Shown: piece by piece, positions 41,256 through 48,180 of the stretch | Layout of the letters: every line of letters starts with the position of its first letter | Position numbering within the stretch: the stretch's first letter is position 1 | DNA from: Micromonospora sp. MA102 | GTDB taxonomy: Bacteria; Actinomycetota; Actinomycetes; Mycobacteriales; Micromonosporaceae | Direction of reading: 5' to 3' | Length of the DNA stretch: 64,000 nt | Assembly (NCBI RefSeq): GCF_025460765.1 | Contig: NZ_JAMWEG010000001.1 | Coordinates: forward strand, 496,001-560,000 | The notes under the pieces: generated by a model | The model's input: only the letters and a program-made list of their open reading frames with translations | What the model was told of the DNA's origin: nothing | Databases searched by the model: none | Translations under genes and position numbers: made by a program

Positions 41256-42223
41256 ACCGCCACCTCCTCGCTCGGGTCGGCCGCCCAGCGGCCCTCGAAC
41301 GACCCGGGCGGCGGGGTGACGCCGTGCTCGCGGCACCACTGGCCCGGCGGGCGCTCGGCCCGGCGCGGCCGCCCGTCCGACGGGGGCAGTTGCAGCGGGA
41401 TCGGCGGCAGCGGCGGGAGTTCCGCGCCGGCCTGCGCCTCGGCCGCGAGTTCCTCGGCGTCCTTCTCCTCGGCCATGCCGATCGGGCCGATCCGCTGGGC
41501 GTTGAGGAACTGCCGGACCACCGGCTCGGTGCTGGACAGCAGCATCTCCCGCGGCCCGAACATGGCCAGGTGCCCGTGGTAGATCAGGCCGATGTTGTCC
41601 GGCACGGTCCGGGCGGTGTTGATGTCGTGGGTGACGATCAGGAAGGTCGCCCCGGTGCGCTGGTTGAGATCGACGATGAGCTGGTTCAGGTAGGCGGTGC
41701 GCACCGGGTCCAGCCCGGAGTCCGGCTCGTCGAAGAGGATGATCTCCGGGTCGAGGACGAGCGCCCGGGCCAGCCCGGCCCGCTTGCGCATCCCGCCGGA
41801 GATCTCGCCGGGCAGCTTGTGCTCGGCCCCCACCAGGCCGACCATCTCCAGCTTCTCGGTGACCACGGCCCGGATCTCCGACTCGGACCGGCGGGTGTGC
41901 TCGCGCAACGGGAACGCCACGTTGTCGTAGATGGTCATCGAGCCGAACAGCGCGCCGTCCTGGAACAGCACACCGAACAGCTTGCGGACCTCGTACAGCT
42001 CGCGTTCGGAGAGCTTCGGCAGGTCCCGGCCCGCGATGAGGACGGAGCCCCGGTCCGGCCTCAGCAGACCGACAAGCGTCTTGAGGAACACGGACTTGCC
42101 CGTGCCGGAGGGTCCCAACAGGACGGAGATCTCCCCGGCGGGCAGGGTCAGGGTGAGGTCCGACCAGACCGGGTGCCCGCCGAAGGACTTGGTCAGTCCG
42201 CGTACCGCGACCTCGACGCCCAT
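41252..42223 (-). CDS. mceG: Mce ABC transporter ATPase (MceG/Mkl-like)
   Basis: 323 residues from ATG 42223, preceded by GGGAGGGG; upstream in-frame ATGs (to 42256) lack such a site. Walker A is GPSGTGKS (37-44); the signature is ISGGMRKRAGLARAL, Walker B LDPEIILFDEPDSGLD and the switch His IVTHD. An extra C-terminal tail of about 70 residues (from EEKDAEELAAEAQAG) is a feature of MceG. It powers lipid import by the YrbE/Mce complex. In mycobacteria mceG is unlinked from mce loci; here it is the first gene of the operon. Confidence 0.93.
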   Translation of the reverse strand: MGVEVAVRGLTKSFGGHPVWSDLTLTLPAGEISVLLGPSGTGKSVFLKTLVGLLRPDRGSVLIAGRDLPKLSERELYEVRKLFGVLFQDGALFGSMTIYDNVAFPLREHTRRSESEIRAVVTEKLEMVGLVGAEHKLPGEISGGMRKRAGLARALVLDPEIILFDEPDSGLDPVRTAYLNQLIVDLNQRTGATFLIVTHDINTARTVPDNIGLIYHGHLAMFGPREMLLSSTEPVVRQFLNAQRIGPIGMAEEKDAEELAAEAQAGAELPPLPPIPLQLPPSDGRPRRAERPPGQWCREHGVTPPPGSFEGRWAADPSEEVAV

Positions 42224-42351
42224 CGTTCCCCTCCCTTCGTGTCTCATCTGGGACATCGGGCGGGGTCGACCGGACGCAACAACTACTTTGCGTCATGGGC
42301 CGGGGACGACCGGCAAGCTATGCAAAACCCCGGAGGTGTCGATAACGTGCC

Positions 42352-42377
42352 GGAAACCGGCCGGCGATGAGGATGTT
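42352..42377 (+). promoter_or_regulatory. ECF-like promoter before sigD
   Basis: GGAAAC (42352-42357) and GTT (42375-42377) are separated by 17 nt, close to the GGAAC-N16/17-GTT pattern of many ECF sigma factors. Transcription would begin within about 6 nt of the ATG at 42389, which has no ribosome site. This suggests a leaderless, possibly autoregulated sigma-factor transcript (inference). Confidence 0.4.
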
Positions 42378-42388
42378 CCACGAACGCC

Positions 42389-42967
42389 ATGACGACAGTG
42401 ATCGAATCCGAGCTCGTCCGCCGGGCCGCCGCGGGCGACCCGGCGGCGGTCGAGGAGCTGCTCGTCGGCGTACGGCCGGGGCTGGTCCGCTACTGCCGGG
42501 CCCGGCTGGGCCGGGTGGGCGGGGCGTACACCACCGCCGACGATGTGGCCCAGGAGGTGTGCGTGGCCGTGCTGCGCGCCCTCCCCCGCTACCGCGAGCA
42601 GGGCGTCCCGTTCGCCGCGTTCGTCTACGGCATCGCCGCGCACAAGGTGGCCGACGCGCAGCGCTCCGCCGTCCGCGACGCCGCGGTGACCCCCACCGAC
42701 AGCCCCGTCGACCGGCCGGACGCCGCGCCCGGTCCCGAGCAGCAGGCCGTGGCGAGCGACCTGGCCCGGCGGCTCTCCGCGCTGCTCGACCGGCTCCCCG
42801 ACGTGCAGCGGGAGATCATCCTGCTGCGGGTCGCGGCGGGACTGTCCGCCGAGGAGGTCGGCGGCATCGTGGGCATGTCCGCGGCCGCGGTCCGGATGGC
42901 CCAGTCCCGGGCCCTGACGCGGCTCCGTACCCTGGCCGGGGGCTCACTGGACGAGGTGGCGGCATGA
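42389..42967 (+). CDS. sigD: ECF sigma factor, SigD/ShbA type
   Basis: 192 residues. Sigma region 2 (VRPGLVRYCRARLGR, YTTADDVAQEVCVAVLRALPRYREQG in part, FVYGIAAHKVADAQRS) and region 4 (LLDRLPDVQREIILLRVAAGLSAEEVG in part, GMSAAAVRMAQSRALTRLR). Region 2 and the neighbouring RsdA-type anti-sigma gene are those of actinobacterial SigD. SigD-type factors control growth-phase or stringent-response genes in other actinobacteria. Overlaps rsdA by ATGA. Confidence 0.85.
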   Translation: MTTVIESELVRRAAAGDPAAVEELLVGVRPGLVRYCRARLGRVGGAYTTADDVAQEVCVAVLRALPRYREQGVPFAAFVYGIAAHKVADAQRSAVRDAAVTPTDSPVDRPDAAPGPEQQAVASDLARRLSALLDRLPDVQREIILLRVAAGLSAEEVGGIVGMSAAAVRMAQSRALTRLRTLAGGSLDEVAA

Positions 42968-43800
42968 CCGGGCGCACGCCGGGCGACGGCGACGACGTGA
43001 TGGACCTGGGGACCATCGCGCGCGACGACGCGCTGCTCGACGCGCTCGGCCGCGGTGAGGCCGCACCCGAGGGCGACGCGCTCGCCGGGGTGCTCGCCCT
43101 CTGGCGGGCGGAACTCGCCGACGAGCCGGCCACCGCGGTCCGCCCGGGCGCGCCGGAACCCGCCGGCGAGGCGCCCGCGCGACGCGCGGCCCGCCGCCCC
43201 CGCCCCTGGACACTGCGGCTGGCGGCCGCCGCCGTGGCGCTGCTGGCGCTGGTCTCCGGGCTCGGCATCGGCAGCCGCGACGCCGGACCGGGCAGCCCGC
43301 TCTGGTCGCTGACCCGGCTGCTGCACCCCCAGCAGGCCGAGGTGCGCGGGATCGAGGACACCATCGGCAAGGCGCGCGCGGCCCTGGACGCCGGCCGGCT
43401 CGACGACGCCGAGGCGCTGGTCGCGCAGGGCCGCCGCGACCTCACCCGGGTCGAGGACCCGGCGGCGGTCACCCGGCTGGGCGCCGCGCTCGACGTCCTG
43501 GCCCGCGACCTGGCGGCGGCCCGTGCGGCGACCGCGCCGCCGGGCGGCGCGCCGCCCGCCACGGCCACGGCCACGCCCGCGCCCACCGCCGTCCCGAGCC
43601 CGACCGTCACCGGTACGCCACGGCCGGCCCCCGCCACCTCGGGCGGCACGCCGAGGGCCGGGTCGAGCCGTCCGCCCAGCCCGGCGGGCAGCCCGCTGCT
43701 GCCGCTGCCCCGGCTGCCGTTGCCGCTGCCGTCGGTGTCGGTGTCCGGGCTTCCGCTGCCCGAGCTGCCGCTGCCCACCGGGGGCGGGTTGCTCGACTGA
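42964..43800 (+). CDS. rsdA: Anti-sigma-D factor RsdA-like membrane protein
   Basis: 278 residues from ATG 42964. The N-terminal sigma-binding segment (IARDDALLDALGRGE, then GDALAGVLALWRAELADEP) matches the RsdA SigD-binding motif. One membrane helix follows (LRLAAAAVALLALVSGLGIG, about 80-100), then a helical extracytoplasmic part (VRGIEDTIGKARAALDAGRLDDAEALVAQG in part) and a long Pro/Thr/Ser-rich tail with LPLPSVSVSG repeats. It should hold SigD at the membrane until regulated proteolysis releases it. Confidence 0.85.
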   Translation: MTGRTPGDGDDVMDLGTIARDDALLDALGRGEAAPEGDALAGVLALWRAELADEPATAVRPGAPEPAGEAPARRAARRPRPWTLRLAAAAVALLALVSGLGIGSRDAGPGSPLWSLTRLLHPQQAEVRGIEDTIGKARAALDAGRLDDAEALVAQGRRDLTRVEDPAAVTRLGAALDVLARDLAAARAATAPPGGAPPATATATPAPTAVPSPTVTGTPRPAPATSGGTPRAGSSRPPSPAGSPLLPLPRLPLPLPSVSVSGLPLPELPLPTGGGLLD

Positions 43801-43842
43801 GCGAATCCGCGCGCGCGACCGGCACTCCGTTACTGTGCTGCC

Positions 43843-45453
43843 GTGAGCAGCGCAGCGACGGCGGCCACGACCGTCACCGAGGGACGCCGGGCGCGGATGA
43901 CCACGAGCCGGCGGCTCAGCGTCATGATGCTCGGGATGACGGTGCTGGTCCTCGCCGGTGGCGGGATCGGCGCGGCGGCCCTGTCCCACACCGCCGCGGT
44001 CTCCGACCGGCTGGCCGACCACATCTCCCCGGCCCGCACCGCGGTGAGCCGGCTGGAGAGCGGCCTGCTGGAGCAGGTGGCGGCGGTCCGCGGGTACGTC
44101 GTCACCGGCGACCCGGAGGCGCTGCGCCGGTACGAGGACGGCGTGGCCGCCGAGCGCGCGACCGCGCGGCGCGCCCGCGACCTGCTCAGCGGCGAGCCGG
44201 ACGCGCGCCGTGAGCTGGACGGCGCGCTGGCTCTCGCGGAGCGCTGGCGGGCCGAGTACCCGGCCCGGCTGATCGCCGCCCGGCGGGCCGGCGAGGGCGC
44301 GGCGGAGCTGGCGCCCGTGGTGCGGCGGGGCGGGGTCGCGTTCGACGCCGCGCAGGCCGCGCTGACCGGCCTGGAGGCCCGACTGGACCGGTAACAGGCG
44401 GCCGGCCGGGCCGACCTCGACCGCGCCCGCGCGCTGCGCGACCTCCTGTTCGTGGCGATCCTGGCCACCCTGCTGCTGTCCAGCATCGTCATCTCGGTGC
44501 TGGTCCGCACCACGGTGCTGCGCCCGCTGGACCGGCTGGGCGCCTCGGTGCGCCGGGTGGCCGGCGGCGACTTCGAGCACCGCCTCGCCGCGGAGGGGCC
44601 GGCCGACATCGCCCGGCTCACCGCCGATGTGGAGACCATGCGGCAGCGGATGGTCGACGCTCTGCACACCAGCCGCCGGCACCGGGACGCCCTCGAACAG
44701 CAGGCCGCCGAGCTGCGCCGGTCCAACGAGGACCTGGAGCAGTTCGCCTACGTGGCCTCGCACGACCTCCAGGAGCCGCTGCGCAAGGTGGCGTCGTTCT
44801 GCCAGATGCTGCACCGCCGCTACGCCGACCAGCTCGACGACCGGGCCCGCCAGTACATCGGGTACGCGGTGGACGGGGCGACCCGGATGCAGAGCCTGAT
44901 CAACGACCTGCTGGCGTTCTCCCGGATCGGCCGCGTCTACGGCGAGGACCGGGAGGTGGACCTGGCCGCCATGCTCGCGCAGGCCGAGTCGAACCTGTCC
45001 GACCGGATCGCCGAGGCGGGCGCCGAGATCGTGGCGGACCCGCTGCCCGTGGTGCACGGCGACCCGACGCTGCTCACCATGCTCTGGCAGAACCTGCTCG
45101 GCAACGCCGTGAAGTTCCGGCACCCGGACCGGGCGCCCCGGATCCGGGTGGCGGTCACCGGGGACGACGCCGGGTGGGAGTTCGCCGTGGCGGACAACGG
45201 CATCGGCATCGACCCCCGCTACGCCGACAAGATCTTCCTGATCTTCCAGCGACTGCACCCGCGCGGCGGCTACGACGGCACCGGGATCGGGCTGGCCATC
45301 TGCAAGAAGATCATCGAGTACCACGGCGGCACGCTGCGGCTGGACGACGGATACGCCGAGGGCGCCCGGTTCGTCTTCACCCTGCCGAGGCCGGCCGGCA
45401 CGGCCGCCGTGCCGGAGCAGGCGGGCGAGCGGACGCCGGTGGCCCCGGCCTGA
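43843..45453 (+). pseudogene. CHASE3-HAMP sensor histidine kinase interrupted by an in-frame TAA
   Basis: Reading from GTG 43843, one frame encodes a first helix (LSVMMLGMTVLVLAGGGIGAAAL in part) and a CHASE3 sensor (RGYVVTGDPEALRRYEDG) up to TAA at 44392-44394. The same frame continues without a break as QAAGRADLDRARALRDLLF, a second helix, HAMP (RPLDRLGASVRRVAGGDFEHRL in part), HisKA (EQFAYVASHDLQEPLRKVASF, with the phospho-His) and HATPase_c (LLGNAVKFRHPD, DNGIGIDPRYADKIF, GTGIGLAICKKII). A single C-to-T change (CAA to TAA) would explain it. The two open parts are 43843-44394 and 44395-45453; GTG 44452 could start the second alone. Orphan kinase of phytochrome-like type. TACTGT lies 6 nt before the start. 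Confidence 0.8.
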
Positions 45454-45468
45454 GCGCGGGGCCACCGG
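45436..45468. terminator. Bidirectional hairpin overlapping the kinase stop codon
   Basis: A perfect 12-bp stem (CCGGTGGCCCCG 45436-45447, CGGGGCCACCGG 45457-45468) has a 9-nt loop that contains the TGA stop. It ends 8 nt before the convergent gene's stop, serving both directions. Confidence 0.6.
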
Positions 45469-45475
45469 CGGCGGC

Positions 45476-46552
45476 TCAGCCGACGGGGCGTTCCCGGTCG
45501 GCGGCCCGGCCCAGCGCCACCATCCGCAGCGTCTCCTCGCGCCGGCGCACCAGCAGCACCCCGGCCAGGAACGTGACCGGCGGGACCAGCACCAGCAGGA
45601 GCCACTGGGCCGGCACCAGCGCGATGGCGTGTCCCATGTGGGCGGTGGACACCGCCCAGCCGGCCAGCGCGGTGTCGATGACCAGCACCAGAGCGACAAC
45701 CGGCGCCAGCAGGACGGCGACCCGCCGGCGGACCGGCCGGCCCAGGCTCACCAGGGTGGCGACGGCGGCCAGGGCCGCGGCGGCGAGCCCGGCGACGTAG
45801 AGCCAGATCACCAGCTCGCTGCGGGCTTCCAGGTCGTAGAGGACGTAGACGGTGCGGCTGTCGGCGGCGACCTGGAAGGGGGGCCGGGCCAGTCGGCTGA
45901 CCGCCAGAACCGACACCACCGCGAGGCCGGCGGCCACCAGCACCACGAGCCGGCGCACGCCGAGGACCGCGACGGCCCGGCGGGCCGGGGCGGGCACGGT
46001 GAGCGCGGCGGCCGCCACCACGGCGAGGGCGAACTGGGGCAGGGTGTCGACGACGTACGTCGGCTGCTCGGCCACCCCCGGCCCGACCAGCACGAGCCAC
46101 CCGGCGACCCCGGTCCAGGCCAGGCCGGCGGCCGCGCGGGGCAACCCGGCCAGCGCGGTCACCGCCACCGCCGCCCAGCCGGCCACCCGCAGCCAGTCGA
46201 CCAGGTCGGGGCCCGCGGGGCGCACCGGCGGCGGCAGGGACGGGTCGACCAGAAGCTGGTCGAGCAGGTTGCGCCCGGCCGCGGCGCAGAGGACCAGCGC
46301 CACGAGGACGCCCGTGACGGCCGCGGCGTCGGCCCAGGCCGGCTCGGTGAACCCCCGTGCGCCCACCCGTAGCCGGGCCCGCAGGCCGGCGCCGATCAGG
46401 TCGATTGTGTCCCGGAACCCCGGCCGGGTCTGTCCGGGCCGCGTGCCGGCCAGGAGGACGGCCACCATCTCCTCCTCGTACACCCGGCGGTGCTCCCAGG
46501 GGTGGACGGCGAGCAGCCGGCGGTAGCGGCGCTCGAGCTCGGCGGCGCTCAC
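45476..46552 (-). CDS. Multi-pass membrane protein co-encoded with a PadR regulator
   Basis: 358 residues from GTG 46552, overlapping the PadR stop (GTGA). The N-terminus ELERRYRRLLAVHPWEHRRVYEEEMVAVLL (in part) is typical of membrane proteins that accompany PadR genes in actinobacteria. Eight or so hydrophobic helices follow (VTGVLVALVLCAAAG, ALAVVAAAALTVPAP, LLLVLVPPVTFLAGVLLV). No transporter signature is recognisable. PadR-membrane protein pairs often answer membrane-active compounds; the function here is unknown. Confidence 0.7.
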   Translation of the reverse strand: MSAAELERRYRRLLAVHPWEHRRVYEEEMVAVLLAGTRPGQTRPGFRDTIDLIGAGLRARLRVGARGFTEPAWADAAAVTGVLVALVLCAAAGRNLLDQLLVDPSLPPPVRPAGPDLVDWLRVAGWAAVAVTALAGLPRAAAGLAWTGVAGWLVLVGPGVAEQPTYVVDTLPQFALAVVAAAALTVPAPARRAVAVLGVRRLVVLVAAGLAVVSVLAVSRLARPPFQVAADSRTVYVLYDLEARSELVIWLYVAGLAAAALAAVATLVSLGRPVRRRVAVLLAPVVALVLVIDTALAGWAVSTAHMGHAIALVPAQWLLLVLVPPVTFLAGVLLVRRREETLRMVALGRAADRERPVG

Positions 46553-46896
46553 GCCATCCCTCCCCCGGGCAGCAGGCCGGCGGCGCGCAGCCGGCGGCCG
46601 GCGGTGTCGGCGTTGCGGCGCAGCCGGGCCGCCTCGTCGGCGAGCCGGGTCGCGCCCGGCGCGGTGAGCCGGTAGTAGCGGCGCAACCGGGACTGCACGA
46701 CCTCCTCGCGGTCGACCTCGATGAGGCCGTCGGCGCGCAGCCGGTCGAGGGCGGCGTAGAGGGTGCCGGCGCGCAACCGGACCCGCCCGTCGGAGATGCG
46801 CAGCACGTCCTCGATGACCGCGTAGCCGTGCCGGGGTGTCTCGGCCAGCGCGGTGAGGACCAGGAACGTCGGTTCCCGTAGGGGGCTGTCGGTCAT
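46549..46896 (-). CDS. PadR-family transcriptional regulator
   Basis: 115 residues from ATG 46896; ATG 46908 would put the start inside the operator. The winged helix is EPTFLVLTALAETPRHGYAVIEDV (in part), RLRAGTLYAALDRLRADGLIEVDRE (in part), RRYYRLTAPGATRLADEAARLRR (in part), the short PadR-s2 type. TATGCT (46904-46909 on the minus strand) lies 7 nt before the ATG, so a leaderless transcript is likely. The perfect dyad at 46905-46929 overlaps that -10, consistent with autorepression of this two-gene unit. Confidence 0.88.
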   Translation of the reverse strand: MTDSPLREPTFLVLTALAETPRHGYAVIEDVLRISDGRVRLRAGTLYAALDRLRADGLIEVDREEVVQSRLRRYYRLTAPGATRLADEAARLRRNADTAGRRLRAAGLLPGGGMA

Positions 46897-46904
46897 GCCG
46901 GCGA

Positions 46905-46929
46905 GCATATACCGGCTATCGGTATATGC
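46905..46929. promoter_or_regulatory. PadR operator: 25-bp perfect dyad
   Basis: GCATATACCG (46905-46914) and CGGTATATGC (46920-46929) are perfect 10-bp arms around a GCTAT centre. The half-site contains the ATAT-rich pattern of PadR boxes and stands out in a GC-rich background. It overlaps the -10 of the padR-like gene. Confidence 0.7.
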
Positions 46930-46938
46930 GCAGTACCG

Positions 46939-47844
46939 TCACGGCGCCGGCCGCCGCCCGTCCCCGTCGGCGGCGGCCGCGGCGACGCCCTCCGTGACCG
47001 GCCCGAGCGCCGGACCCGCCAGGCCCGGCCCGGCGTGCTCCGTCGCGCCCGGCCCGGCCGGTGCGGCCTGCTCGGTGCCCCCGCCGGCGAGCCGGTCGAA
47101 GAAGCGCAGCAGCTCGACGGGGAACGGCATGACCAGGGTGCTGTTCTTCTCCGCCGCCACGTCCACCACCGTCTGGAGCAGCCGCAGCTGGTACGCCCCC
47201 GGCGTGTTCGCCATCGCCCGCGAGGCGTCGGCGAGCCGCCGCGACGCCTGGAACTCGCCGTCCGCCGCGATCACCCGGGCCCGGCGCTCCCGCTCGGCCT
47301 CGGCCTGCCGGGACATCGACCGCTTCATCCCCTCCGGCAGCGACACGTCCTTGACCTCCACCCGCTCGATGAGCAGGCCCCACGGCTTCTCGGTGGGCGC
47401 GTCGATGACCGACTTGAGCTCCGCGTTGATCCGGTCCCGGTCGCGTAGCAGGGTGTCCAGGTCGGCCTTGCCGATCACCGACCGCAGCGCGGTCTGCGCG
47501 ACCTGGAGCACCGCCGACGGGTAGTCGCGGACGTTGACCAGCACCTTCACCGGGTCGACCACCCGGTAGTAGACGACCGCGTCGACGGTGAGCGTCACGT
47601 TGTCCCGGGTGATCACGCCCTGCGCGGGCACCCCGATGACCGTGGTCTGCATGCTCACCCGCACCATCCGGTCGGCCACCGGGATGATGACCTGGAAGCC
47701 GGGCTGCCGGATGTGCTCCAGCACCCGGCCGAAACGGAACACCACCCCGCGCTGGTACTGCTGCACGAGCCGGATGCTCAGCGACGCCACGAGCACCACG
47801 AGCGCGACGACGATGACCAGCACGACGACGGCGGCGGCTGCCAT
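46939..47844 (-). CDS. SPFH/stomatin-prohibitin family membrane protein (slipin)
   Basis: 301 residues from ATG 47844, preceded by GAGGGGG. One N-terminal helix (AAVVVLVIVVALVVLVASLSI in part) and an SPFH domain (QYQRGVVFRFGRVLEHIRQPG in part, MQTTVIGVPAQGVITRDNVTLTVDAVVYYRV in part). Then the typical RSVIGKADLDTLLRDRDRIN, LLIERVEVKDVSLPEGMKRSM (in part) and coiled-coil RQAEAERERRARVIAADGEF. Slipins oligomerise in the membrane and organise microdomains or regulate membrane proteases. No NfeD protease gene is adjacent. The Ala/Gly/Pro-rich C-terminal tail is variable. Confidence 0.9.
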   Translation of the reverse strand: MAAAAVVVLVIVVALVVLVASLSIRLVQQYQRGVVFRFGRVLEHIRQPGFQVIIPVADRMVRVSMQTTVIGVPAQGVITRDNVTLTVDAVVYYRVVDPVKVLVNVRDYPSAVLQVAQTALRSVIGKADLDTLLRDRDRINAELKSVIDAPTEKPWGLLIERVEVKDVSLPEGMKRSMSRQAEAERERRARVIAADGEFQASRRLADASRAMANTPGAYQLRLLQTVVDVAAEKNSTLVMPFPVELLRFFDRLAGGGTEQAAPAGPGATEHAGPGLAGPALGPVTEGVAAAAADGDGRRPAP

Positions 47845-47975
47845 GGTCCCCCTCGATCCCGGAGGCGCCCGCCTCCCGGCCGCGCGCGTACCCGCTCCCC
47901 CGCGCTTCACGCCTGCGCCGAGTCGAGACCGCGAACGCCCGGTCCGGGGAGGGTTCCGGGTCGGTGGGCAGGCTC

Positions 47976-48071
47976 AGCGCCTACGAACCTGATGTCGTCG
48001 ATGACTCAGCCCCGCGCCGCCGCGGCCGGGTCCCGTAATGAGTCACCCACGTCATCAGGTTCGTAGGGGCT
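47976..48071. repeat. Large near-palindromic inverted-repeat element (MITE- or REP-like)
   Basis: Symmetric about 48023.5: outer perfect 15-bp arms CCTACGAACCTGATG (47980-47994) and CATCAGGTTCGTAGG (48053-48067), inner arms TGACTCA (48002-48008) and TGAGTCA (48039-48045) on the same axis, and further matching bases between and outside them. Each arm is therefore a copy of one element of about 30 bp. It lies in the 336-nt gap between the slipin start and the PHP-protein stop. It could form a large hairpin terminator or be a non-autonomous mobile element. The rest of the gap (to 48180) shows nothing else clear. Confidence 0.7.
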
Positions 48072-48180
48072 CACGGGCCATGACCGGCTCCGCGCCGGAA
48101 GCCGGCGGATCCGGGGCCTCGACGCCACGGCCGTCCGGACCTGAGCGCCGCATCTGGCGCACCTAACGGCGATCGCGGGA

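Noticed and set aside
42625-45699. A 1024-codon open frame on the minus strand opposite sigD, rsdA and the kinase
   Set aside because: Its translation is low-complexity Arg/Gly/Pro/Gln typical of antisense frames in GC-rich DNA; the plus-strand genes have clear domains.
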